A stretch of 64,000 bases of DNA. Origin: Myxococcales bacterium (GTDB taxonomy: Bacteria > Myxococcota_A > Polyangia > Haliangiales > Haliangiaceae). Position numbers and translations under genes: made by a program. Position 1 is the first letter of the stretch. Each line of letters begins with the position of its first letter. Under the pieces are notes generated by a model that ran no database searches, was not told the origin of the DNA, and was given only the letters and a program-made list of their open reading frames with translations. Location of the stretch: the NCBI GenBank assembly GCA_016720595.1, contig JADKKI010000006.1:124001-188000 (forward strand). Reading direction: 5' to 3'. Shown piece by piece: positions 34,419-43,763 of this stretch.

Positions 34419-35404
34419 GGCAGCGTTATGACCTCCAACGCGCGTTGCACGTCCATGATTCCCAGCGAGAGCCCGGCCTGGCGTGGATCGCGGGCGATCA
34501 GGTCGAGGAGCTCTCGGGCCTCGTGCGCGGTGGCGAAGCGCTCGTCGAGCTTGCGGGCCATCAGCTTGCGCGCGAACTGCTCGAGCAAGGGATCCGCGTT
34601 CACGCCCGGGGCGCGCTGTGCGATCGCCGGTGGATCCTGAGCGATGCTCGCGAGAGCGATCTCGATCGCCGAGCCCACGAAGGGCCACTTGCCAGAGAGC
34701 ATCTCGTAGACGATCACGCCGAGGGCGTAGAGATCGATGCGGTGATCGATCGGATCGCCTTTCGCCTGCTCGGGCGCCATGTAGAGCGGGGTGCCGAGGA
34801 CCTGGCCGGTGGAGGTCAGCTTACCGCCGGCCACGGAGTCGTCGGGATCGCGGAGGACGGCGATGCCGAAATCGACGATCCGGGCGATCTCCTCACCGGA
34901 GGCGCTGGTCTCGACCAGCACGTTCGCGGGCTTGAGGTCGCGGTGGATCAGGCCCGCGTCGTGGGCGTGCTCGAGGCCGGCGAGCAGCTGGCGCACGAGG
35001 TGGAGGATGCGCGCGGCGGGCTGCGGCTTCTTGCCGATCAGGGCGGCGAGCGTGGGGCCGTGGGCGAGCTCGAGGATCATCACGTGCATGCCGTCGGGCG
35101 TCTCGCCGACGTCGAGCACGGAGATCAGGTTCGGATGCTGGAGGCGCGCCGCGACCCGGGCTTCGCGCTGGAACCGGGCGAGCATCGTCGGATCGTCGAC
35201 GAGGTGAGCGTGCAGCACCTTGATCGCCACGGTGCGTGCGAGCTTCTCGTCGGTGCCGCGGAACACCGCGCCCATCGTGCCCTTGCCGAGCACGCCGACG
35301 ACCTTGTAGCGACCGAGGACGAGCTTGCCGACGAGCTCGGGGACGGGCTGCGGCTTGACGTCTCCGACGCCGAGCTTCGTGCGTAAGCCGTCATCCCCCG
35401 ACAT
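34415..35404 (-). CDS. Hanks-type Ser/Thr protein kinase
   Basis: 329 residues. Gly loop VLGKGTMGAVF (38-47), Lys62 in AIKV, HRDLKPAN (154-161), DFG (178-180), activation segment GTPLYMAPEQ. All catalytic residues are intact. No TM segment; soluble kinase without an added sensor domain. First gene of a two-gene unit with the membrane protein. Confidence 0.92.
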   Translation of the reverse strand: MSGDDGLRTKLGVGDVKPQPVPELVGKLVLGRYKVVGVLGKGTMGAVFRGTDEKLARTVAIKVLHAHLVDDPTMLARFQREARVAARLQHPNLISVLDVGETPDGMHVMILELAHGPTLAALIGKKPQPAARILHLVRQLLAGLEHAHDAGLIHRDLKPANVLVETSASGEEIARIVDFGIAVLRDPDDSVAGGKLTSTGQVLGTPLYMAPEQAKGDPIDHRIDLYALGVIVYEMLSGKWPFVGSAIEIALASIAQDPPAIAQRAPGVNADPLLEQFARKLMARKLDERFATAHEARELLDLIARDPRQAGLSLGIMDVQRALEVITLP

Positions 35405-35487
35405 CGGGAGCAGCTTAGCGCGTGCCAGCCCGAACAGGCAGGCCGCACGCCTGGATGCGAGTCAGGTGCGGCGCGTAGGATGCGCGC

Positions 35488-35997
35488 ATGTATCACGCCC
35501 TGTTCGCGCAGATGTCCAAGGAGCTCCGCCAGGTGGAGAAGTGGTTCGATCTCGCCGTGGCCCACGCCGAGGCGAAGAAGTTCGATCCGGATCTGTTCCT
35601 CGGGTTTCGCCTCGCGCCGGATCAGTTCGCCTTGGTGCGCCAGGTCCAGACCACGTGCGACACGGCGAAGCTCGCGGCCTCGCGTCTGACCGGCAAGGAG
35701 GCGCCGAAGCACGAGGACAAGGAGACGACGATCGCCGAGCTGCGCGCGCGGATCCACGCGGTGCTCGAGTTCGTCGAGGGCTGCACGGCCAAGGACTTCG
35801 AGGGCGCCGCCGCCCGCGTGGTCTCGCAGCCGCGCTGGGAGGGCAAGACGATGACGGGCGCGAACTACTTCCTCGAGCACGCGCTGCCGAACTTCTTCTT
35901 CCACCTGACGAACGTGTACGCGATCCTCCGGCACAACGGTGTGCCGATCGGGAAGCGCGACTACCTCGGCGCGCTGACCTTCACCGCACCCGCCTGA
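35488..35997 (+). CDS. DUF1993 domain protein
   Basis: 169 residues. MYHALFAQMSKELRQVEKWFDLAV at the start, FRLAPDQFALVRQVQ, TAKLAASRLTG and NYFLEHALPNFFFHLTNVYAILRHNGVPIGKRDYLG are the conserved blocks of DUF1993, a four-helix DinB-like fold. Biochemical role not established for the family. Divergent from the kinase gene with about 80 bp between starts. Confidence 0.85.
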   Translation: MYHALFAQMSKELRQVEKWFDLAVAHAEAKKFDPDLFLGFRLAPDQFALVRQVQTTCDTAKLAASRLTGKEAPKHEDKETTIAELRARIHAVLEFVEGCTAKDFEGAAARVVSQPRWEGKTMTGANYFLEHALPNFFFHLTNVYAILRHNGVPIGKRDYLGALTFTAPA

Positions 35998-36004
35998 CGT
36001 CGGG

Positions 36005-36466
36005 TCAGCGGTAGTCGACGAACACGTCGGCGAGTTGCCCGGTGAGCGTGAAGTCCACGCCCACGAACAGGGTGCCGCGGGTCCACTCGAGCATCAGCTC
36101 CTCGTCGTCGGTGCTGCGGCCGGTGGGGAGCCCGAGCGTGCGGATGAACCAGGCCTCGTCGGGGACCCCGCGGGGGCCGCGCGGCTCCCACACGTACTGC
36201 GCGAGGATCGCAGGTGCGGCGAGCACGCTGAAGCCCACGAGGAGTTGCTGATCGTCCACGCTGAGCTCGAGGCCGAGCTGGGGATAGACCAGCTGACCCT
36301 TGCGGCGCATGAAGTAGTCGCTCGCGGGGCCGAGGCGCCGCTCGATCTCGGCGCGCGTGGCGGTGCTGCCGAGGCCGCAGATCGTGAGATGCGCGAGGTC
36401 CAGCTCCGGAACGATCGCGGTAGCGGTGTGGGGAGCACCGAGGAGCACGCGGCTCAGCCAGGCCAT
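36005..36466 (-). CDS. Hypothetical soluble protein
   Basis: 153 residues from ATG 36466 (ATG 36481 also possible). No signal or TM segment; a globular alpha/beta composition (ICGLGSTATRAEIERRLGPAS, GLELSVDDQQLLVGF, LFVGVDFTLTGQLADVFVDYR). Not recognised. Convergent with the DUF1993 gene (7-bp gap). Confidence 0.6.
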   Translation of the reverse strand: MAWLSRVLLGAPHTATAIVPELDLAHLTICGLGSTATRAEIERRLGPASDYFMRRKGQLVYPQLGLELSVDDQQLLVGFSVLAAPAILAQYVWEPRGPRGVPDEAWFIRTLGLPTGRSTDDEELMLEWTRGTLFVGVDFTLTGQLADVFVDYR

Positions 36467-36532
36467 GGGAACCCCGAGCATACCCGTGTGGCAGGGCTGC
36501 AAACTTGCCCCCGCCCACCGAACGGTCGAAGC

Positions 36533-36781
36533 ATGGTCGTGATGATGGAGATCTCGATGGTCGATCTGACGCGAGGATTGACGGGATTCCCTCACCACCG
36601 GTTCGACCCGTCGTGCCTCGAGGTCGAGATCCAGGTGGTCGATGCGGACTCGGAATCGGATCCAGACGATGAGGCGTTCGCCGACGCGTGGTTCCGTGTA
36701 GGCGATGAGCTCTCGGACGGGCGGATCGACGAACCGTTCGAGCTGTCGCCCTCCGAGGTGATCACGCTCGCGATCGCGTAA
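36533..36781 (+). CDS. Small acidic hypothetical protein
   Basis: 82 residues from ATG 36533. Very acidic in the middle (VDADSESDPDDEAF), ends SPSEVITLAIA. No TM segment or signal. Composition and third-position G/C support coding; function unknown. Confidence 0.5.
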   Translation: MVVMMEISMVDLTRGLTGFPHHRFDPSCLEVEIQVVDADSESDPDDEAFADAWFRVGDELSDGRIDEPFELSPSEVITLAIA

Positions 36782-36817
36782 GCGGCGCGGATCGCCTACT
36801 CTCGCGGTGGGGGATTC

Positions 36818-39109
36818 ATGTCACGTTTGCTGCTCGCGCTGACCGTCGCCGTGTTCGCGTGCAAGCCTGCCAAGCCGGTGCGGCCACCGGAGCCCGAGAC
36901 CAAGCTGTCGCCGTTCGTGAACCTCGCCGATGAGCTCGAGACGCCCGCGAAGCCGCTGTGGCCCACGCTGCCCACCGAGCTGACGGGTGAGCTCGAGAAG
37001 GCCGCGGGCACACCGGCGGATGCGGGTGCGAGGCTCGCGGGCGCACGCCTGCGGCTCGCCGGGTGGGCCCTCGAGCTCTGGGCGTCGCGCCCGGAGGCGA
37101 TCGGCGCCAAGCTCCGCGCGGCGTACGAGGGCGTGTTTCTCGCCGAGCCGCTGGCATATGCCGCGCAAGGGTCGGCCGAGGGGCGCGAGGCTGCGGGGCT
37201 GCTGCACCAGCTCTACGATGCGCTCGACACGAGCGGATATCGCGAGTGGGTCAAGAGCGCACCGAACGTGGGGTTGGATCGCAGGTTGCTCGAGATCCTG
37301 GCGGAGTCCGCCGCGGTCCAGCGTACGCACCTCGCCGCGCAGATCCTGACGGCGGCCGAGCCGGCGGCGGCCGTCGATGGCGTGCTCCGATCGCTCGCCG
37401 AGCGCGCGCGCACCGCCAATGACGCTGCGAAGGCGCGCACGCTGTTCCTCCAGCTCGTGGAGCGCCGCGGTGCGAACGCCACGCTGGACGACTGGATCGA
37501 TCTCTCGGCGGCGCACGGGCGGGTCGACGATCTCACCAATGCCACGGCTGCCCTCGCGCAGGCGCGCACCAAGCCGGTGCCGGATCGGCTCGGGCAGGCG
37601 AAGCTCCGCGAGGCTACGAAGGATCTCGCGACGCTCGAGCGGTACCTCGCGCTCAAGACCAACCCCGCGATCGAGGCGAAGATCGAGCAGCTCGATCTGC
37701 TGCGCAAGCTCGGGCGCACCGTCGAAGCGCAGACACTGCTGACGCAACTGAAGCAGCTCGCGGGCAACGATGCGCGCGTCCGCGTGCGCTCGGCGGCGAT
37801 CGGATTCGATGGCCTGGCCCAGGCCGGGAACATGCTGGAGGCCGCGGGCTATGTGGCGGACGAGCTCCGCGATGCCAACCTCGTCAACAAGGACGGCGAC
37901 TACTGGTCGATGCTGATCGGCGCACAGGGCGCGCATGCGATGGGCGAGGCGCTGCCCGAGCTGTTCCGCGATCGCGTGGCGGGTGGCAAGAAGATGGTGG
38001 AGATCCTGAAGGCGATGCGCGTCCTCGCCCAGGAGCTGGAGTCCACGCGGCCCGGTCGCGCAGCGGCGCTCGAGCTCGTCCTCGATCGCGTGACGCCGAT
38101 CGTCGAGAAGAGCACCGGGCAAGATGTGGGCGTCGCCGCGGCCCTCCGCGACAACCTCGACGGAGCGGTGGCGCTCCGCGCGAAGTACCCGGACTCGATC
38201 GATCTCGATCGGCTCGTGCTCACGTTCGCCACGTTCGCGCCCAACCGGCAGAAGGCACTCGAGGCCGTGCTGCAGCGGCCGGGGACCAAGCCCGAGGATG
38301 ACATCGAGCTCTATCTCGCGCGTGCGCGCACGGCGGTGACCCTCGCGATCGTGATCGCGACCCCACCGGCGATCGCCGCGGCTCGGACGGCGATCGATGA
38401 CATCGCTCCCTCGTGGAGCCCGCAGGTCGAGGCGACCCGTGAGGCATTGTACGGCGATGCCGATGCGCTCCAGGCGTCGATCACCAAGGACGCCGCGCTG
38501 TGGACGGCTGCGGCCAAGCACTACGAGGCGGCGCGGACGATGCACAAGGAGGTGCGCGCGCGCGTCACCAACAACCTCGGCTGGATCGCGCTGCAGCGCG
38601 GCGAGGCGGAGAAGGCCGATGCGCTGTTCCGCGAGTCCGGGGAGGAGGAGGGGAGTGATCGCCGGTGGCTCGCATTCCTCAACGCTCTCGCCACGCCGCA
38701 GCGCGCGAACGAGCGCCTCGCGGGGCTGCGCTCGTTGATCCTGTCCAACGCTGGTGACGGCAAGGCACCGAGCACGCTGCTCGTGTGGCTCGCGGCGACC
38801 AGCCCGGATCCCAAGGAGGCCGGCGATGCGGCGGCGAAGGTCTTCGAGGACCGCGCCGATCCGTTCTCGGCGATCAAGCCGGTGCAGGGCGCGCTCGGGT
38901 TCGAGACCGAGGGCGCGTTTCAGGTGGGCCTCGGCCTGTCGTCGCGGAAGTTCTACGAGCTCAACACGCAGGCGTACGCGAGCCTGTGGTTGATGCCGCC
39001 GCTGCCGCTCGACGACGCGCAGCTCGCCGCGAAGGCGAAGGTCGTCGCGCCGTCGAAGCCAGGGCCGGCGAAGCCACCGAAGCAGGGTGCGGCGAAGCCG
39101 AAGAAGTGA
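36818..39109 (+). CDS. Large helical-repeat (TPR-like) lipoprotein
   Basis: 763 residues, signal sequence MSRLLLALTVAVFAC with Cys15 as acylation site. The rest is all-helical and Ala/Leu-rich with TPR-like pairs, clearest around ARVTNNLGWIALQRGEAEKAD near residue 590. The C-terminus is Lys/Pro-rich. Probably an envelope scaffold; no enzymatic motif. Confidence 0.7.
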   Translation: MSRLLLALTVAVFACKPAKPVRPPEPETKLSPFVNLADELETPAKPLWPTLPTELTGELEKAAGTPADAGARLAGARLRLAGWALELWASRPEAIGAKLRAAYEGVFLAEPLAYAAQGSAEGREAAGLLHQLYDALDTSGYREWVKSAPNVGLDRRLLEILAESAAVQRTHLAAQILTAAEPAAAVDGVLRSLAERARTANDAAKARTLFLQLVERRGANATLDDWIDLSAAHGRVDDLTNATAALAQARTKPVPDRLGQAKLREATKDLATLERYLALKTNPAIEAKIEQLDLLRKLGRTVEAQTLLTQLKQLAGNDARVRVRSAAIGFDGLAQAGNMLEAAGYVADELRDANLVNKDGDYWSMLIGAQGAHAMGEALPELFRDRVAGGKKMVEILKAMRVLAQELESTRPGRAAALELVLDRVTPIVEKSTGQDVGVAAALRDNLDGAVALRAKYPDSIDLDRLVLTFATFAPNRQKALEAVLQRPGTKPEDDIELYLARARTAVTLAIVIATPPAIAAARTAIDDIAPSWSPQVEATREALYGDADALQASITKDAALWTAAAKHYEAARTMHKEVRARVTNNLGWIALQRGEAEKADALFRESGEEEGSDRRWLAFLNALATPQRANERLAGLRSLILSNAGDGKAPSTLLVWLAATSPDPKEAGDAAAKVFEDRADPFSAIKPVQGALGFETEGAFQVGLGLSSRKFYELNTQAYASLWLMPPLPLDDAQLAAKAKVVAPSKPGPAKPPKQGAAKPKK

Positions 39110-39113
39110 CGCG

Positions 39114-39521
39114 TCAGTCCCGGTGCTCGTGCATGTACCGGGCGAACGAGCCGACCAGGTGCTCCGGATCGTCGAGGGCACGCTCCGCGGCCTTGCGGCC
39201 GGTCTCGTGCTCGAGCGCATAGGTCACGCGGGTACCGACGTCGGTGGCCTCGAAGCGCGCGAAGCCGCGGACGGCGCCCTTGTCGTGCTCGCGCGGCTCC
39301 CAGCGCACGACGTGCTCGGTGGCGTCGTAGCTGTAGAGCAGCGTGTAGTTGAGGCCGGCGGCGAACTCGAAGGTGACCTCGCGCGGCAGGCCATCCGGTC
39401 GCGCCGCGACGAGCTTTGCGCTGACCAGTCCGGGCACCCAGTGCACGAGCATCGAGGCGGTCGTGAACACGCGCCAGCACGCTTCGAGCGGGCGCTGAAC
39501 GTCGATGCTCACGATCTCCAT
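39114..39521 (-). CDS. SRPBCC (START-like) family protein
   Basis: About 135 residues from ATG 39521 (ATG 39539 also in frame). The N-terminal EIVSIDVQRPLEACWRVFTT, the central TLLYSYDATEHVVRWEP and FEATDVGTRVTYALEHE follow polyketide cyclase/START-like ligand-binding proteins. Ligand unknown. Converges with the TPR lipoprotein gene, 4 bp apart. Confidence 0.8.
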   Translation of the reverse strand: MEIVSIDVQRPLEACWRVFTTASMLVHWVPGLVSAKLVAARPDGLPREVTFEFAAGLNYTLLYSYDATEHVVRWEPREHDKGAVRGFARFEATDVGTRVTYALEHETGRKAAERALDDPEHLVGSFARYMHEHRD

Positions 39522-39661
39522 GATCATCGAGCCTAACACCGCGGCGCGGTTTCGTGAGCTGTCCGTGAGTAGGATGCGCGAGCGTTAGGTCGTCTCATTC
39601 GCTCCGGCAAACCGCGGTGATCGTCGAGGATGAGGCGTCTCACGATCGTCGGTTGTGTACG

Positions 39662-41389
39662 ATGGCGGTGATGAAGGGGACATCACTGTGGTGTGTCGTG
39701 GCATCAGCCACGATGGTTTTCGTCGGGTGCGGCGCGGGAGAGACCCGGATCGATCCGGGTGATCTCGAGCTTCGCGATCTTCTCGGCGTGGCGCCGGAGG
39801 TCGCCGTCACCTGGGACACGGACCAGCGTGCGGCGGCGCGGCGAGTGCTCGTCGAGGGCTTTCACGATCGAGCGCAGGCGCTGCCGCTCGCCACCACCGA
39901 TGGCGCGACGATCGACGAGCGCGTCGCTCGCGCGATGGCCACGCTGGATGCGGCGCGCGCGGCCGATGGTGATGGAGCGCTCGGCCTCGTGCGGCTGACC
40001 GTGGGCCCGCGGGAGGTCACAGCGCTGTCCAGGCTGGGCGAGCGCGCCGCGGCGGTCGCCGATGGTGGGCCCGCACCCGTCACCGAGCTGTGGCTCGCGG
40101 AGCAATGGGACGAGCACGCGTGGAGCTACCTGGCCGGGCGCGGGCTCGACGTGCTGTCCGCGATCGCGGTGGATGCAGGGCACCAGAGCGGTCCCCTCGT
40201 GGTCGCGCCGTCCTCGCGCCTCGGCGTGATCGCTGGCTACGTGACGACGGAATCGCCGCCGCGCCTCGTGATCAACCCGATCGTCCTCGCGGCGCTCGAG
40301 CCCGATCCGAAGGAGGCCGCGACCGTCGCGGCGATGGAGCGCCCGAGTGCAAGCACCGCCACGCGGCTCGCGTTCGCGGAGCCTCAGGCCGCCGCGCCGC
40401 AGCGCCCGCCCGTGATCGATCCGGGACCGCAGGCCAGCACCGGCGGGAATCCGTACAGCTTCTATGGCTCGGTCGCGGAGTGCGCATATGCGCAGCGCAC
40501 GCGCTGCGAGGCCTGCGCGAGCGCGGGTGCCTGCGATCCGGTGACCGATACGTCCGATGGCGCCGCCGAGTGCGCCACGCTCGCGGCGAACAACGGGCGA
40601 GGGTACTTCCTCCTGTGCGCCAACCTCTCGCTCGCGATCACGTCCGTCGAGGCGTGCGCGGCGGACGGCGCGCCGAGCTGTCCGCGCTCCACGGGGGCGG
40701 CCGGCTCGCTGAGCACGCTCGAAGCGAACGCGAACTTCATCGACGATCCGGGCTGCAGCGGCCCGCTCGATGCCTGCCTGGCGAAGATCTACGGCGCGCC
40801 GCCCGACCAGTTCCCCACGCTCGACGGCGGCGTGATCCCGCCGCGTCCGCCGCGCGACACCTCGGTCGATTGCGGCGAGGGCTGCAGCTCGAACAACAAC
40901 AACTGCGATGCCTCGCCGAGCTGCAACTGCGATGGCCCGAGCTGCAACAACTCGCTGTCGTGCGATAGCGCGTGCTCGAGCTCGAACGATCAGAGCGGCT
41001 GCGGCGGCAACTGCGATTCGTGCAACTCCACGGGAGGTGGCAGCGGCGGTGGAGGCGGCGGTGGTTGCGACAACAGCTCGAGCTCGTCGGGTGGCTCGTG
41101 TGGCAGCGGCGGGAGCTGCGGCTCGGGTGGGAGCTGTGGCTCGGGTGGGAGCTGCGGCTCGGGTGGCGGCTGCGGCGGCGGATCGAGCAGTGGCTGCAGC
41201 GGCGGCGGTGGCAACAGCAACGGCTGCAGCGCGGCGCCGAAGGATCCCTCCGCGGGAGCCGCGATCGCGATCTCGCTCGTGTGGGCGATCCTGCCGGTGC
41301 CCGTGGCCGCCGTGGTGCGTCGCCGGTCGCGCAAGCGCAAGGCCGCAGCCTCACCCCCCGAGCCGGTGACCGAGGAGGTGACGCCATGA
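39662..41389 (+). CDS. Cys/Gly/Ser-rich envelope protein with a lipobox and a C-terminal TM-plus-basic anchor
   Basis: 575 residues from ATG 39662 (ATG 39671 also possible). An N-terminal lipobox (VFVGC) precedes a globular domain of about 220 residues. A Cys-containing region follows, then about 120 residues (nt 40880-41240) made of Cys, Gly, Ser and Asn, including several GGSCGS units. A C-terminal hydrophobic helix (AIAISLVWAILPVPVAAVV) is followed by RRRSRKRK. The tail (Cys-rich, TM, basic) has the layout of C-terminal sorting signals but is not a standard MYXO-CTERM. Its stop overlaps the start of the Lgt-paralogue gene (ATGA). Confidence 0.75.
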   Translation: MAVMKGTSLWCVVASATMVFVGCGAGETRIDPGDLELRDLLGVAPEVAVTWDTDQRAAARRVLVEGFHDRAQALPLATTDGATIDERVARAMATLDAARAADGDGALGLVRLTVGPREVTALSRLGERAAAVADGGPAPVTELWLAEQWDEHAWSYLAGRGLDVLSAIAVDAGHQSGPLVVAPSSRLGVIAGYVTTESPPRLVINPIVLAALEPDPKEAATVAAMERPSASTATRLAFAEPQAAAPQRPPVIDPGPQASTGGNPYSFYGSVAECAYAQRTRCEACASAGACDPVTDTSDGAAECATLAANNGRGYFLLCANLSLAITSVEACAADGAPSCPRSTGAAGSLSTLEANANFIDDPGCSGPLDACLAKIYGAPPDQFPTLDGGVIPPRPPRDTSVDCGEGCSSNNNNCDASPSCNCDGPSCNNSLSCDSACSSSNDQSGCGGNCDSCNSTGGGSGGGGGGGCDNSSSSSGGSCGSGGSCGSGGSCGSGGSCGSGGGCGGGSSSGCSGGGGNSNGCSAAPKDPSAGAAIAISLVWAILPVPVAAVVRRRSRKRKAAASPPEPVTEEVTP

Positions 41390-43074
41390 GATCGCACGTC
41401 GTGTCGTGGCTCTCCACGTTCCTCCCCGATGGCGTCGCCGCGTCGATCGCCCCGAGCTGGTTCTCGTGCGTCGGGCTCGCCGGCGTGGTGGGCATGCTGG
41501 TGATGCTCGTGATCGCGCGGCGTCGTGGGGTGGAGTCGGGCGTGGTCGCGAGCGTGGTGCTGTGGTGCTACCTCGCGGCCGTGATCGCCGGGATCGTGGT
41601 GCCGATGACGATCGATGCGATCGAGCAGCTGTTCTCCACCGGCCAGGTCCACCTGCGCTGGTCCGGCATGACCTCGTTCTGGGGCTACCTCGCTGGTGGG
41701 ATCGCCGTGGCGATCGTGTGCAAGCAGCACGGGCTCTCGCTCGCGCGGCTCGGCGACATGGCCGCGGTACCGATGGGAGTGGCCCTCGTGTTCGCCCGCA
41801 TCGGCTGCTTCCTCGGTGGCTGTGACTACGGCAAGGTCACGAGCGTGCCGTGGGCGGTCCGGTTCCCCGCGGGGAGCCCGGCGTGGCGCGATCATCTGAA
41901 GTCGGGGCTCTTGCCGCCGGAGCGCCTCGAGTCCTTGCCCGTACATCCGACGCAGCTCTACGAGGCGCTGGTCGGCCTCGTGATCATCGGCGTGGCGATC
42001 TGGGCCTCGCGGCAGAAGTGGCGGGACGGGCGCGTGTTCCTCGCCGCCGCGGCGACGTACTCCGTCGGGCGAATCGTGGTCGAGGTGTTCCGCGGCGATC
42101 TCGGTCGAGGGATCTACCTCGGGCTCTCGAGCGGTCAGATCTTCTCGATCTGTGTACTCGTGTCGATCGGAGCTGGCCTCGCGCTGACGCGCACGCGGAT
42201 CGTCGGGATCGCAGCCTCGGCCGCGATCGCGCTCGCGCTGTTCGAGCCTCACGCCGCGCAGGCGCAGCCCGATCAGGCCGAGCCCGCACCGCCGGTGGAG
42301 TCCGCACCGCCGGTGGAGCCCGCACCACCGTACGCGCCACCGTATGTCGCGCCGGCAGGGACTCCGTCGCCCGATCTTGGAGCTCCGCCTGCACCGAGCC
42401 TCCAGCGCGAGCCGTCGGAGCCCGCGAAGCGTGCGCCGATCCACCTCGAGCTCGGTGTACTCGGCGGCGTGGCGGTCCCGCTCAACCGGCGCGCCGATCA
42501 GGTCGCCACGCTCGCCGGACCTTCGCTCTCGTTCGGCGTCACCGGCGAGCACCTCGGTGCGTGGATCGATCTCGACAGCCTCGGCAACCGCGATGCCTCG
42601 CACGGCACCGTGCTGTTCTCGGGCGGGATCATCGGGCGGGCCGGCGCCGAGGGGCGGCTCGTGCTGGGGGCGCGGCTCGGCATCGGTGCGACGCTGGTCA
42701 ACTTCGACGAGCCCGCCTTCCACGATGTCACGGGCAGCGCGGTGCGCTTCGAGGCGCTCGCCGAGTACCGGTTCAGCCGGGCGTGGCGGCTCGCGTTGCG
42801 TCCGCTCTCGTTCGATGTGCTGACCGCAGCGGATCTCGGCGGTCCGATCACCACCTGGCAGACCCGGGTCGGCATCGCGTATGCGTTCGACGTCGGCCGC
42901 AGGGCGTCATCGTCGCGACCGCAGGCCAACCCGCCGCCGTATCAGCCGCCGCCGTATCAGCCGCCGCCGTACCAGCCGCCCTATCAACCGCCGTACCAAC
43001 CACCCTACCAACCGCCTTATCAACCACCGGCACAGCCCGCACCCCCGGTCCAGCCCGTGTCGAGGAACCCATGA
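41386..43074 (+). CDS. Lgt-paralogue membrane domain fused to a beta-barrel-like domain
   Basis: 562 residues from ATG 41386, preceded by GAGGAGG. Residues 1-275 are polytopic and carry the prolipoprotein diacylglyceryl transferase pattern: FARIGCFLGGCDYG (136-149), HPTQLYE (187-193) and GRIVVEVFRGD (228-238). The Asn of the canonical Lgt signature is replaced by Cys141, as in Lgt-like paralogues. After a signal-like helix ending AAQAQ (about 294) there is a Pro-rich linker, a beta-rich domain (about 350-500) resembling small outer-membrane barrels, and a tail of PPYQP repeats. It is coupled to the Cys-rich gene upstream and to the next gene by ATGA overlap. Housekeeping Lgt must lie elsewhere; this copy probably serves a dedicated substrate. 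Confidence 0.8.
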   Translation: MRSHVVSWLSTFLPDGVAASIAPSWFSCVGLAGVVGMLVMLVIARRRGVESGVVASVVLWCYLAAVIAGIVVPMTIDAIEQLFSTGQVHLRWSGMTSFWGYLAGGIAVAIVCKQHGLSLARLGDMAAVPMGVALVFARIGCFLGGCDYGKVTSVPWAVRFPAGSPAWRDHLKSGLLPPERLESLPVHPTQLYEALVGLVIIGVAIWASRQKWRDGRVFLAAAATYSVGRIVVEVFRGDLGRGIYLGLSSGQIFSICVLVSIGAGLALTRTRIVGIAASAAIALALFEPHAAQAQPDQAEPAPPVESAPPVEPAPPYAPPYVAPAGTPSPDLGAPPAPSLQREPSEPAKRAPIHLELGVLGGVAVPLNRRADQVATLAGPSLSFGVTGEHLGAWIDLDSLGNRDASHGTVLFSGGIIGRAGAEGRLVLGARLGIGATLVNFDEPAFHDVTGSAVRFEALAEYRFSRAWRLALRPLSFDVLTAADLGGPITTWQTRVGIAYAFDVGRRASSSRPQANPPPYQPPPYQPPPYQPPYQPPYQPPYQPPYQPPAQPAPPVQPVSRNP

Positions 43075-43748
43075 GCAACGGCTGGCGAACTCTCGCCCTC
43101 TCTCTCGGTGCGCTGTGCGGCTGGCAAGCGTGGCGTAGCTGCAATCACGTCGCGGTCCCCGAGGTCGCGGAGTGCACACCCGCGAAGCCGGAGCGGACCA
43201 CGCGCTACGTCAGCTCGGAGCTCGAGCGTGCCGAGCATGAAGATGACACGCCACCGCCCGCGTCGCGCTCGGGAGGCGATGGTCCGAGCTTCTACGGTGT
43301 GAAGGTCCCACCGTGGGCGATGGCGATGTTGCCCGCACCGGGTGAGGACCTGCGTGCCTACCGCGATCGCATGATCCCGATCGCCCAGATCGCGCTCGCA
43401 CCCCAGCGCGCCCGGGTGGCGCGGTCCCTCGAGGACTTCACGGCGGCCGCACATCTCGATGATCGACAACACGCCGAGCTCGATGCGGCGACCAAGGAGA
43501 CCGCGCAGGCGATCCAGGATCGGTTGTTCAACGCGGCGCTGTCCGGAGAGCTCATGCCTTCGACGTTCAAGCCGATGGCGGGCGTCTCGGTCGCACGGGA
43601 CGTCCTCGATCTCGTCGACAAGGCGAACCGGCGGTTCATGGGTGGCCTCCGCGACGACCAGCGGACGCTCCTCGCACGACACCCGTTCGACTTCGGGGAC
43701 TACCTCCTGTTCTCGACGCGCTGGGAGGACGCGATCAGCGGGTTGTGA
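43071..43748 (+). CDS. Signal-anchored hypothetical protein of the Lgt-paralogue operon
   Basis: 225 residues; start overlaps the previous stop (ATGA). N-terminal hydrophobic segment (TLALSLGALCGWQAW) with Cys24, then an acidic linker and a helical domain (AMLPAPGEDLRAYRDRMIPI, DDRQHAELDAATKETAQAI) of unknown family. Probably periplasmic or anchored, and co-expressed with the Lgt paralogue. Confidence 0.65.
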   Translation: MSNGWRTLALSLGALCGWQAWRSCNHVAVPEVAECTPAKPERTTRYVSSELERAEHEDDTPPPASRSGGDGPSFYGVKVPPWAMAMLPAPGEDLRAYRDRMIPIAQIALAPQRARVARSLEDFTAAAHLDDRQHAELDAATKETAQAIQDRLFNAALSGELMPSTFKPMAGVSVARDVLDLVDKANRRFMGGLRDDQRTLLARHPFDFGDYLLFSTRWEDAISGL

Positions 43749-43763
43749 GGTAGTGTCGCCTCG

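Noticed and set aside
36821..39220. A 799-residue frame opposite the TPR lipoprotein
   Set aside because: Antisense shadow with Arg/Leu-rich composition; the plus strand has the signal peptide and helical repeats.
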